Assembly: GCF_003201875.1 (NCBI RefSeq)
Contig: NZ_QJKD01000004.1
Coordinates: forward strand, 124,001-188,000
DNA length: 64,000 nt
From: Hungatella effluvii
GTDB lineage: Bacteria > Bacillota > Clostridia > Lachnospirales > Lachnospiraceae
Reading direction: 5' to 3'
The position numbers and the translations under genes were made by a program. The first letter of the stretch is position 1; every line of letters begins with the position of its first letter. The notes beneath the pieces are model-generated. The model worked only from the letters and a program-made list of their open reading frames with translations. It searched no databases and had not been told where the DNA came from. Of this stretch, positions 25,174 through 32,257 are shown in pieces.

Positions 25174-25249
25174 AGTGTAACATATCTCTATTTACGGGGA
25201 AAGAGCAGAACCGTGCCAATTTTGTGTGGAATTGTGCCAATTTTGTGCC
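25174..25249 (-). promoter_or_regulatory. promoter and phased operator of the T4SS operon
   Basis: Minus strand: -10 TACACT (25179-25174), -35 TTTCCC (25202-25197), spacer 17 bp. Boxes related to GGCAC lie at 25213-25217, 25224-25228 (degenerate CACAC), 25234-25238 and 25245-25249, spaced 11, 10 and 11 bp. A block of roughly 35 bp is nearly identical to the one at 10493-10530. Confidence 0.7.
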
Positions 25250-25381
25250 AGAAAAACAGATTACGGAATATATTAAGAAAAATTAGATGAACGTTATTTT
25301 GTAAAACATACTATAGAATACAGCTTATATATGAGGGGTCATTTTTATAAATTATAGATACCCAGGTTCCTGCATATCTGA

Positions 25382-25387
25382 TATAAT
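25382..25387 (+). promoter_or_regulatory. -10 element before the first RNA module
   Basis: TATAAT ends 7 nt before the G that opens the closing stem of the first 58-nt module, placing a transcription start at the first base of the stem. No good -35 is seen. Confidence 0.45.
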
Positions 25388-25394
25388 ACAAAAG

Positions 25395-25452
25395 AAGATG
25401 CAGTATTTAAGGAGGACTACCCTGGCAGCCCGGTCACAAAAATAAGCATCTT
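25395..25452 (+). ncRNA. candidate structured RNA, module 1
   Basis: A 58-nt unit bounded by AAGATGC and GCATCTT (8 bp when the flanking G-C is included). An inner UAUUU / AAAUA pairing and a core reading ACTACCCTGGCAGCC lie inside. A second 58-nt unit of the same design lies at 25501-25558, with its closing stem changed on both sides. No open frame of note covers it, and it lies upstream of the HEPN-motif gene on the same strand. The strand is assumed from that gene. It could also be a DNA element such as a protein-binding palindrome. Confidence 0.45.
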
Positions 25453-25500
25453 CCAGTAATTTAGTATATGCCATAGCAAATTGTATTATGTAAAATTAAA

Positions 25501-25558
25501 AAGATACAGTAGGCAAGAGAGTACTACCCGGGTAGCCTGTTTCAAGTCTATGTATCTT
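25501..25558 (+). ncRNA. candidate structured RNA, module 2
   Basis: A 58-nt unit bounded by AAGATAC and GTATCTT (8 bp with flanking A-T). The core ACTACCCGGGTAGCC is shared with module 1 and contains the palindrome CTACCCGGGTAG; AGGC / GCCU can pair around it. Relative to module 1 the last closing base pair changes from G-C to A-T on both sides at once, which supports pairing. TATTAT and TAAAAT just upstream (25484-25496) could be -10 elements. It ends about 105 nt before the HEPN gene start. Confidence 0.45.
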
Positions 25559-25663
25559 TAACTGCTCTAATCATAACCGATACATAGGGCTTTGTCAAGC
25601 AGAAAAATACAGGAAAACAGCCAGTACCAAAGCTGCTCTGGCAGAGATACGAGGAGAAAACAG

Positions 25664-27499
25664 ATGGAGAACAGCGGAATCCAAAAGTGCAGAAAATATT
25701 TTATATTTAAAATTCAGGATTTGGTAAATAATTCATACCACACATTAGAGGAAAAGCGTCAGGAGAGCCTTCTTAAATATATTGAAATCTGCATAGACAC
25801 TTATGATGAATTGAGAATGTCATTAGATCAGAGTAAACTGAACCGTTCTTATGAGGGGCTGTTGGACGGACTGGATGCCCAGTTACAAAAACATCCTTTC
25901 CGACTTCTGGATCTGTATAAAGATGATTTTTCCAGACTTCATTGCCTGTTGAAACCGGCTAACGGAAAAAGAGAGAAGGAAAGCGAAAAAGAGAAAGAAA
26001 ATGGCAAAGGACCAGAGATTCATAATATCCATAGAAATCTGGTTGCTTTAAAGAAAAAGCTAGAAGCCGAAAATATGATTGAGCGTTACATAGAATGCCT
26101 ATTGAAGGAACAAGTTTTCAGTAATATGGACTACCTTATGGAAGCTCTGGTTAGCGATTTGTTAAATATGGGTTATTCTATGGCTTATATTGTAGAATAT
26201 TTTAAAAACCAGCAGAAGCGATTTGTAGAGACTGGAGATTGTGAACAAATCATCAGGGATATGAAAAATTTGAATAAAATTCCCGTAGGGTTCAGAATCT
26301 TTATAAAATATAAAGTTGATAGTGAAACTCAGCAGGAACGGGCGCGGGAATTGTTAGGACGGCATTTTGAACTTGTATCCGAAGAAGTTTTGCCAGCCAA
26401 TAATCAGTGGATGCAGGACGGGTGGCAGGTTGCTACCAAAGTGTATCTGGCACTTGATGCATATAAAGCTATAGACATGGCAAGAAAGGAATTCCAGTCA
26501 GTCAAACAGCTCTTTGATATGTGGCAGGCTACTCAAAACTTTATCAGGGACGATATATGGTATGCCTGGGAGGACGAAACAGGTTTTCATAAAATTGGAT
26601 TGGGCAGTGTGGATAATACAAGAATGCTGTCCTATATTGATAACAATTATCGTAAACAGATGGAACGCTTTTTGCAGCTTGAAAAGACTGTTGTTAATGA
26701 AAATAAGGGAACACTGGAAAGGGTACTTTATACCCTGCATACAGCTAAGGGTTATTCCATACAAAACAGATTTTTGAATTTTTGGTCATCGTTGGAGTAT
26801 ATTCTTCATCCGTTCCCTAAATACACGATTATCGAAAAGGCAAGGGTAATCGTACCGGAAGTATTTAGTCTCTTCTATCTTAAAAATAAGCTGAATATAT
26901 TCTGGACTCGCTTGACTTATTGTATGGAGAAAAAAGGATATAAGGAAAAATATCCTGCATTAGATTTTTTCTGTACAGACTGTAGAGAAGGAAAGGATTA
27001 TTCCACAAGAAAAGTAATATCTTACCTGTTAGATAAAGAGAAATATGCCCCCTTACTCTCAGAACTATCCTTTCACATTGTTTTGGAGAGGGAATGTATG
27101 GAACTGATTATGCTCTTAACGGAGCCACAGAAGGCATCTAAGGCGATAAAAGAATATTACGAAGAAATCAGGCATGACTTGAATTATATTTATCGGCTAC
27201 GGAACCAACTGATTCATTCTGCAAAGGATATAGATGATTCATTGGAATATATCAGTTTTCGGTTATACAGGTATGTAAATTCTGTTCTGTCAACGATTTT
27301 ATATTACGAGGAAAAGAACAGTGCTTACAGTATTATAGATATACTTAGTTCTATAGATGCGACTTATCAGAATTATAGCAGTAAATTGTTCATTGAAGAG
27401 CCAAGGAAAAAACAAAATAATAAAGAACAAGAAAGCAATACGATTACGGAAGAAGAAGGCTACCGCTTAGTAAGGCCCAAATATCTTTTCTTAGAATAA
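25664..27499 (+). CDS. large HEPN-motif protein, candidate RNase toxin/defence protein
   Basis: 611 residues from an ATG with GAGGAG 7 nt upstream (the frame is open 24 codons further to a TTG without a ribosome site). It is almost entirely helical and AT-rich compared with the element backbone. Near the C-terminus a helix ends in R513-N-Q-L-I-H518, the R-x4-H catalytic signature of HEPN ribonucleases; about 130-140 residues earlier the segment FLNFWSSLEYIL resembles the first helix of ApeA-like HEPN domains. The N-terminal 350 residues, with a Lys/Glu-rich spacer near 105-125, are not recognised. No signal peptide or membrane helix. Two RNA-like modules lie immediately upstream and a strong terminator follows. 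RNase activity is inferred. Confidence 0.65.
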   Translation: MENSGIQKCRKYFIFKIQDLVNNSYHTLEEKRQESLLKYIEICIDTYDELRMSLDQSKLNRSYEGLLDGLDAQLQKHPFRLLDLYKDDFSRLHCLLKPANGKREKESEKEKENGKGPEIHNIHRNLVALKKKLEAENMIERYIECLLKEQVFSNMDYLMEALVSDLLNMGYSMAYIVEYFKNQQKRFVETGDCEQIIRDMKNLNKIPVGFRIFIKYKVDSETQQERARELLGRHFELVSEEVLPANNQWMQDGWQVATKVYLALDAYKAIDMARKEFQSVKQLFDMWQATQNFIRDDIWYAWEDETGFHKIGLGSVDNTRMLSYIDNNYRKQMERFLQLEKTVVNENKGTLERVLYTLHTAKGYSIQNRFLNFWSSLEYILHPFPKYTIIEKARVIVPEVFSLFYLKNKLNIFWTRLTYCMEKKGYKEKYPALDFFCTDCREGKDYSTRKVISYLLDKEKYAPLLSELSFHIVLERECMELIMLLTEPQKASKAIKEYYEEIRHDLNYIYRLRNQLIHSAKDIDDSLEYISFRLYRYVNSVLSTILYYEEKNSAYSIIDILSSIDATYQNYSSKLFIEEPRKKQNNKEQESNTITEEEGYRLVRPKYLFLE

Positions 27500-27534
27500 T
27501 ATTTATTTAAAATGTTTTTGCTTCCCACGGCAAA

Positions 27535-27578
27535 AGCCCGTCAGGATTCCATGGAGACGTTTTCCTGACGGGCTTTTT
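27535..27578. terminator. intrinsic terminator after the HEPN gene
   Basis: A perfect 12-bp stem (AGCCCGTCAGGA / TCCTGACGGGCT) followed by five T on the plus strand; the A run before it allows weaker use on the minus strand. Confidence 0.9.
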
Positions 27579-27615
27579 GGATAATGCTCTCGAACCTCCC
27601 TTAGCCGAAAGTGAT

Positions 27616-27741
27616 TTAGTGCTTTGTGTTTTTATGATTGACTAATACCTTTGCCGCTTTGCTTTTAGTTCTTTTGCTTGATGATTTTGATGCTAATCTT
27701 CTGCCAGCGGCACCAACTTTTCCACCGTGATGAACAGCCAT
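27616..27741 (-). CDS. 41-residue basic small protein
   Basis: A small gene with AAGGAGG upstream of its ATG, starting 11 nt after the stop of the DUF3892-like gene. The product is Lys/Ser/His rich: it begins MAVHHGGKVGAAGRRL, continues with a run of Ser and Lys (SKSSSKRTKSKAAK) and ends in NHKNTKH. It has no hydrophobic segment and is probably disordered in isolation. I recall similar small basic proteins encoded beside DUF3892 genes, but not their function. Nucleic-acid binding or a chaperone-like role would suit its charge. Confidence 0.65.
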   Translation of the reverse strand: MAVHHGGKVGAAGRRLASKSSSKRTKSKAAKVLVNHKNTKH

Positions 27742-27752
27742 AGTACACCTCC

Positions 27753-28031
27753 TTACATTCTGGGTAATTTCAGTAAATTGTCATGTATGGTATCGTTTGC
27801 TTCTGAACGAACATACTTTTCTCCCCGATAACTTGTTGCGGGAACAACATACGGAAAAGGAGAAATATTAACTTTAATACTGTTAGGATTTGTCTTCAGA
27901 AAGTCGTGAAGAACAGCTTTGGGAAAAAATCCCGGATTATTGCATCCATCCACATAGATTTCTGCGATTTCCTGTGTGTTGTTAGAGTTTCTGCAGCCAT
28001 TCTGCATTCTGATCTTTTTTGCGTACATCAT
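27753..28031 (-). CDS. DUF3892-like protein
   Basis: A 92-residue protein with the features I know from DUF3892: a start with K-K-I-R-h-x-N-G-x-x-x-N, a central DGCNNPGFF segment, an IKVNISPFP strand and a C-terminal GEKYVRS-x-x-N-D-T-x-x-D-N-L-L-K-L-P. GGAGG precedes the start. It forms a two-gene unit with the 41-residue basic protein and is read divergently from the XRE/ImmA pair, from a promoter whose -35 lies in the XRE operator. Its role in the element is unknown; the operator suggests that it is repressed together with the regulator genes. Confidence 0.75.
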   Translation of the reverse strand: MMYAKKIRMQNGCRNSNNTQEIAEIYVDGCNNPGFFPKAVLHDFLKTNPNSIKVNISPFPYVVPATSYRGEKYVRSEANDTIHDNLLKLPRM

Positions 28032-28196
28032 AGAATGTACCTCCTTAAATAATTATTTACAGAGCATTCTTCTGAGCTGTTTCCATAAGAAACCTACTAT
28101 TTTTTGATGATAGAGGTTGTAATTTAACTATCAAAATGCTAAAATGACTGTAGGGAGCAGACATTGCATTTTGAATGGATTGTCGCTACAGAAAGG

Positions 28197-28236
28197 CAGT
28201 GGTTTGTGAGTGCCAGTCACAATACCGCTGTTTTTT
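28197..28236 (+). terminator. terminator-like hairpin in the divergent region
   Basis: Plus strand: an interrupted stem (CAGTGGT..TTGTGA / TCACAA..ACCGCTG) followed by six T. It would stop plus-strand transcripts before they enter the XRE/ImmA promoter. The transcript it serves is not evident. Confidence 0.5.
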
Positions 28237-28254
28237 GTTCTGCATCAATGCACC

Positions 28255-28327
28255 GTTCCTTCGATGCAACATCATTATAGCACATCTGTTCCACGGATGC
28301 AACATATTTTTGTTGCATTTGTGGAAC
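28255..28327. promoter_or_regulatory. three-site operator of the XRE repressor
   Basis: The 17-bp site GTTCC-N4-ATGCAACA occurs at 28255-28271 and 28288-28304, and inverted at 28311-28327. The last two form a dyad with a 6-bp centre. Confidence 0.75.
28274..28302 (-). promoter_or_regulatory. divergent promoter for the DUF3892 unit
   Basis: Minus strand: -35 TTGCAT (28302-28297), -10 TATAAT (28279-28274), spacer 17 bp. The -35 lies inside the middle operator site. Confidence 0.65.
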
Positions 28328-28341
28328 AAATATGGTATGAT
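28313..28341 (+). promoter_or_regulatory. promoter for the XRE/ImmA pair
   Basis: Plus strand: -35 TTGCAT (28313-28318), -10 TATGAT (28336-28341), spacer 17 bp. The -35 lies inside the inverted operator site, implying autoregulation. Confidence 0.65.
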
Positions 28342-28364
28342 TTTTCCAGAAAGGAGCCACTATA

Positions 28365-28712
28365 ATGAAAAATACATCATTTGGGCATTACCTCGTACAA
28401 TTAAGAACTGAAAAAAAGATTAGCCAGCGAAAACTGGCGGAACTGGCAGGAGTAACAAATTCTACAATCAGCCGTATTGAAGCAGATGCCGTTAAACCTG
28501 ATCCAGCAACACTGGAGAAGCTAGCTGCGGCTTTACAGGTTGATAAGGCATTATTATTAACAAAATGTGGATATAGCGAAATACCAGAAGAATTTGTTAT
28601 CATAGCCCGTAAGACAGGGGAGTTGTCAGAGGAAAAGAGGAAAGAGGCATATAAAATATTTAATGATACTATAGACAAATTCCTTCTTGATGATGAAGAT
28701 GAGGAGGAATGA
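28365..28712 (+). CDS. XRE-family helix-turn-helix repressor
   Basis: 115 residues. The first 62 form a Cro/CI-type helix-turn-helix domain (QRKLAELAGVTNSTISRIE as recognition unit), and the rest is a helical region ending in an acidic tail (LLDDEDEEE). AAAGGAG precedes the ATG. It overlaps the ImmA-like protease gene by a few bases or abuts it, the known pairing of a repressor with its antirepressor protease in elements such as ICEBs1. It probably binds the three GTTCC-N4-ATGCAACA sites just upstream and holds the element quiet. Which signal relieves repression is unknown. Confidence 0.85.
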   Translation: MKNTSFGHYLVQLRTEKKISQRKLAELAGVTNSTISRIEADAVKPDPATLEKLAAALQVDKALLLTKCGYSEIPEEFVIIARKTGELSEEKRKEAYKIFNDTIDKFLLDDEDEEE

Positions 28713-28714
28713 TA

Positions 28715-29347
28715 ATGTTCGAGTGGTCAAAAATAACTTCATTGGCTTATTTGACGCTATTGGAACTGAATATACAAGAGTTTCCAATACCGGCAAAAAA
28801 AATAAAATGTAAAGGGGTAATGATAAGCAGTTATCAAAATTATGCTAAAAAAACAGGGCTTTCGATGGATGAAATTACATTGGGCCATGAATTGGAAGAT
28901 GCTTTTCTTTTAAAAGGTTTACGTCCAGGACTCACACTAATTTTATATAATAAAGAAAAATATGGGCCACGCATGAAACATACTCTTTGGCATGAAATAG
29001 GTCATGTTAAATGTGAACATAAAAAGCACAGTGAGAAAGAAGAAATTGAAGCGCACTTTTTTGCGGCACAAGCCAATGCACCTAATGTCCTTATTAAAAC
29101 CATTGCGAAACGAGGCTATAAAATAGATGTACATTTTCTTATGGAATGTTTTGGTCTAAGCGAAGAAGCCGCACAAAAGAAAATGGGCTATTTAAACAAA
29201 TATGGTTTTGAACATTCCAACGAGTATGATGATATTGTGCAGATGCAATTTGCAAATTATATTGATACGAAATACCCACCTAAAACAAAATACTTTTATG
29301 ACGATTATTATGATGATTTAGACAGAGAACGTGAAAATTGGTATTAG
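28715..29347 (+). CDS. immA: ImmA/IrrE-family metalloprotease
   Basis: About 210 residues with the zinc-protease motif H-E-I-G-H (residues 93-97 of this start) and a downstream E-x-E-A-H-x-F segment containing the third ligand, as in COG2856 proteins. The ATG at 28715 lies 8 nt after AGGAGG; an ATG two codons earlier is also possible. Paired with the XRE repressor, it is expected to cleave that repressor and induce excision and transfer of the element, as ImmA does in ICEBs1. The Asp/Tyr-rich C-terminus is not familiar. Terminator downstream. Confidence 0.85.
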   Translation: MFEWSKITSLAYLTLLELNIQEFPIPAKKIKCKGVMISSYQNYAKKTGLSMDEITLGHELEDAFLLKGLRPGLTLILYNKEKYGPRMKHTLWHEIGHVKCEHKKHSEKEEIEAHFFAAQANAPNVLIKTIAKRGYKIDVHFLMECFGLSEEAAQKKMGYLNKYGFEHSNEYDDIVQMQFANYIDTKYPPKTKYFYDDYYDDLDRERENWY

Positions 29348-29352
29348 ATATT

Positions 29353-29386
29353 AAAGAGGCGACTGTTAAATGATAGCCGCCTCTTT
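29353..29386. terminator. bidirectional terminator
   Basis: A 9-bp stem (AAAGAGGCG / CGCCTCTTT) between the converging ImmA-like gene and the next minus-strand gene. Confidence 0.75.
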
Positions 29387-29408
29387 GCTAGTTCTTGGAA
29401 AATATGAA

Positions 29409-29933
29409 TTATAATTCCCTGTCCGCATAATCATACTTTAAATTTCCAACTATTACTCTCGCATGATTTCTGATCTGTATATACTGTTTTCTTTGATTTT
29501 CCAATGCCTTTTTATATCCAGCTTCTGTCAGAAACAGTCTCATTCGACTACCTTTATCTCCTATTGGGGATTCTCCTGAGAGTACATCAAACACAATCAT
29601 ATGCTTTACTTCCGGGTCAAAGCGTTCCAGTGCCATAATATCATGCCCTTCCAGTTTCCGGGCACCGGACTCCTGCCGGGCCACCGCAATCATCTCCCCA
29701 ACGGTCCTTGCTTTCCATGGCAGGTGATAATTTCTCTGAATGTCACAGATCAGCTCTTTGCAGTCATCCTCTGAAAGTTCACGGAGTTTCTTTAACAGAT
29801 TTTCTGCAGTCTCTTTTTTGTGCTGATTGCGGGTATACTGGCACAACACAGCAATCTCCTGTACCGCGTCATATCGGCGGCATCCCTCCAACTGGAATAT
29901 CATCCTTTTTTCCTCTTCGGTCAATGTTATCAT
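29409..29933 (-). CDS. hypothetical element protein
   Basis: About 174 residues; the ATG at 29933 has GGAGG 6 nt upstream, whereas a GTG nine codons earlier has no such site. Mostly helical and hydrophilic, with a Glu/Lys-rich first half and a C-terminal half containing GDKGSRMRLFLTEAGYKKALENQRKQ. No membrane segment or catalytic motif is visible. It is the last of three minus-strand genes (31683 to 29409) at the attachment-site end of the element. Function unknown. Confidence 0.6.
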   Translation of the reverse strand: MITLTEEEKRMIFQLEGCRRYDAVQEIAVLCQYTRNQHKKETAENLLKKLRELSEDDCKELICDIQRNYHLPWKARTVGEMIAVARQESGARKLEGHDIMALERFDPEVKHMIVFDVLSGESPIGDKGSRMRLFLTEAGYKKALENQRKQYIQIRNHARVIVGNLKYDYADREL

Positions 29934-29983
29934 ATATTTCCTCCAATCCGGTTTTATCACCTGTCATGTTATATAGCTGCCTG

Positions 29984-30529
29984 TTATTGTTCCCCGACAT
30001 CTTTATCCTCCGGAAAGAACTGCTCCAGAATAGCAATACTGTCTTTAGAGGTGTAGCCCCACAGGATAGAACTGAGCGCATCAATGGCCTCCCGTCTTCG
30101 GCGGTAATAGGTGCGGAAGCTGATATCCCGGATATGGGGACGAAGATTCTCTATGATTTCCTCCACATTCCGCAGCTGCTGCGGGGAAAGGAACGAGTAA
30201 TACAGCAGCCAGTAATAGCTCTCCCCATTCTTGTGTTTGGTACGGAGCAGGTCGATGGAGGTGTCCAGGAGTTTCAGCATCCGGTGGCTCCGTTCAATGC
30301 ATTTGGCGTGATGTTCGATACTGCGGTCCGACAGATCGATCCCGGCAACATAGACGGACTCCAGAAAATCCTCAATGGAACTGCCGTATTCAATCTCGAA
30401 CCGGTTACGCACCTGCTGGACAGACAGCTCCAGGCTCCACACCACATCCCTGTATTTTTTCAGCAGTTTCCAGGTATCATGGTACAATGGGTTGTCAGCA
30501 ATGTTTATTTCTTCCGGATTCTTTTTCAT
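29984..30529 (-). CDS. hypothetical protein with C-terminal HTH-like segment
   Basis: About 181 residues, helical. The start at 30529 places AGGAGG 9 nt upstream; an ATG at 30538 sits on that site. The end (FRTYYRRRREAIDALSSILWG) looks like the recognition helix of sigma-region-4-like regulators such as ArpU/RinA, and the body has the helical spacing of such proteins, but this is a loose resemblance. It slightly overlaps or abuts the upstream winged-helix gene. A role in controlling late or replication genes of the element would fit; unproven. Confidence 0.55.
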   Translation of the reverse strand: MKKNPEEINIADNPLYHDTWKLLKKYRDVVWSLELSVQQVRNRFEIEYGSSIEDFLESVYVAGIDLSDRSIEHHAKCIERSHRMLKLLDTSIDLLRTKHKNGESYYWLLYYSFLSPQQLRNVEEIIENLRPHIRDISFRTYYRRRREAIDALSSILWGYTSKDSIAILEQFFPEDKDVGEQ

Positions 30530-31683
30530 TCCCTGCATCCTCCTTCCCTGTCATTTTCAGTGGGAGAGAGGCTCAGCTCAAAGGTATAGACCGGTTTATC
30601 CTCCCCACAACATACGGACATTCCAAAACGTGCGGCAGTATTCAGTGTATGGAATATATACTCTTCCCTGCAGGCGTTTGATAAAGGATATAACTTATAT
30701 ATGGATTTCGGGCATCGGAAGCAGGAAATTCCCTGTGCATCAAGGACTTGCGCCATTTTTCTGATGACAGCATCCATGTCCGATTTTGAAACGCAGGATA
30801 ATTCTTCTGAAACGCATACTTCATGTTCTGTGAGGGCAGAATCCGCCTGCGGTTCTCCTTCATCCGGCAGAGTGATACTGATTTTCAGACTCATGGCAAC
30901 CTCCTCTTTATCCACAAGGACATCGGATATCTGGAACATGGTGGAAAGGTAGCTGTGCAGATAGATCACGCTTCCTGTTTTTCCGGGAAATGACATTAAG
31001 GAAATATAATCCATGTCAGCAAGCTTTTTCAGCACACGCCCGGTTGTGGCTTTGGAGATGCCCCAGCGGGCAGCCATCTCACTGTAAGCCACCAGCGGAG
31101 AGCCGGTGCCATTGCGGAAATAGACAACCGGGCCGATCTCCGAACCCTGTACCTGATTGTCGTTATAGACAGCAGACATCCACAGATCCAGCAGGATATC
31201 CATTTCAGAGCAGCGGCCGGCACTGACCAGTTCGGTTGCAGTGACAACAGGCATAAAGAAAAAGCCCGTATCTTTTTGACAGGGACAGTTGTAATCCAGT
31301 ACGGTATTCTGTTTTTTCCAGTCACGGATCTTATATTTGACTACCTTTCCACGGTCAAGAAAGAGATAGGAGATCAGGTGGCGTTTCTGCAGCTCGTCCA
31401 GGATAGAGACTGCCTGGCACTGGAAACGGGTGCGGAACCATGCAGACAGTTCTTTTACGGTACAGATCCATTCTCCGGGATATACCGTGTAGCCGATACC
31501 GTCTATACGGAGATAAGAAGTACGGAAGTTTGCATAGTTGCAGAGCACCGTATAATAAAAAAGACCGGAGCCTCCGTTTGTGCGAATGCTTCGGTCTGCC
31601 ATTAAGTTCTGGATAAATTGCCGGTAGATCCGGCAGCGTGGATAATCCACGACCTGTTTGATTTCTAATTGATATTCTGACAT
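30526..31683 (-). CDS. winged-helix protein of the element, possible replication/regulatory factor
   Basis: About 385 residues; the ATG at 31683 has GGAGGG just upstream. Two segments look like winged helices: one around residues 60-115 (CTVKELSAWFRTRFQCQAVSILDELQKRHLI) and a clearer MarR-like one around 205-240 (YSEMAARWGISKATTGRVLKKLADMDYI). The C-terminal 100 residues contain several Cys (ISCFRCPK, SVCCGED). It heads the minus-strand cluster next to the attachment site, where clostridial elements often carry replication initiators or excision regulators. Substrate and partner are unknown. Confidence 0.6.
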   Translation of the reverse strand: MSEYQLEIKQVVDYPRCRIYRQFIQNLMADRSIRTNGGSGLFYYTVLCNYANFRTSYLRIDGIGYTVYPGEWICTVKELSAWFRTRFQCQAVSILDELQKRHLISYLFLDRGKVVKYKIRDWKKQNTVLDYNCPCQKDTGFFFMPVVTATELVSAGRCSEMDILLDLWMSAVYNDNQVQGSEIGPVVYFRNGTGSPLVAYSEMAARWGISKATTGRVLKKLADMDYISLMSFPGKTGSVIYLHSYLSTMFQISDVLVDKEEVAMSLKISITLPDEGEPQADSALTEHEVCVSEELSCVSKSDMDAVIRKMAQVLDAQGISCFRCPKSIYKLYPLSNACREEYIFHTLNTAARFGMSVCCGEDKPVYTFELSLSPTENDREGGCRE

Positions 31684-32078
31684 AAAACCCTCCATAAATT
31701 AGAGAAGCCTGTTCTGGAACGGGAACGCCATTTTTTGTTGCCAGCCGAACCAAGCTGTGATAAAGTGGTATTATCAGATGTGTTCCAACAATTTTAATTT
31801 GGGGACACATCTACAACAAAATAGGAGTTTTGATTTGAGGCAATTTGCGTGAATCGGCATAAAAATCAAATACTGATTCTGCTAATTTTTTGCTAATCGG
31901 CGTTCCAAAAAACGGCGTCTGCTAATTTTCTGCTAATTTAACGAAAGTTGATAGTAGTAGATGGAATTGTGCAATATGCAATAAAAAAGCACAATGAACT
32001 GAGTTCTACGAGGACATTTTTGACATGAAAGAGCATGAAAAGATGTGTAAGGGAACCGTAGGGCAAGGGGTTATTTTT
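31684..32078. other. non-coding right end of the element with TGCTAAT repeats
   Basis: I see no convincing gene here. The direct repeat TGCTAATTTT-[TC]-TGCTAAT occurs at 31880-31897 and 31920-31937, close to the attachment site, and TTTGCTAAT recurs at 32193-32201 beyond it. These may be arm-type recombinase sites. The long minus-strand frame across 31938-32426 is a shadow of the tRNA junction. Confidence 0.45.
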
Positions 32079-32124
32079 CCTCCTAAGCGGAAGGCCAGCG
32101 GTTCGAATCCGCTCAGGAACGCCA
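32079..32124 (+). other. attachment site: 3' half of tRNA-Arg(CCU)
   Basis: From the anticodon loop (CTCCTAA, anticodon CCT) through the T arm (AGCGG-TTCGAAT-CCGCT), acceptor strand CAGGAAC, discriminator G and CCA. The 5' half is missing: the sequence before the loop cannot form the anticodon stem, D arm or the GTTCCTG acceptor strand. This is what a site-specific integration into a tRNA gene leaves at one end. Confidence 0.75.
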
Positions 32125-32257
32125 GTACGCAATGCCGAAAACCTTGATTTTACTGGGTTTTCGGCTTTTTTGTTTAAGTCGAACCTCCGGATTTTGCTAA
32201 TACGATATTTCAACGCCTGTTCTACCTCTCCCGAAGGGGCAGGGGCAGCGTTGTCTA

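Noticed and set aside
25395-25558. Possible CRISPR array (two similar units upstream of a HEPN protein)
   Set aside because: Only two units, 58 nt each, with divergent interiors and a 48-nt gap that is not spacer-like; treated as tandem RNA modules.
32045-32124. Complete tRNA-Arg gene
   Set aside because: The 5' half (acceptor strand, D arm, 5' anticodon stem) cannot be found; only the 3' half is present.
1-32124. Prophage
   Set aside because: No capsid, terminase, tail or lysis genes; the gene content is conjugative.
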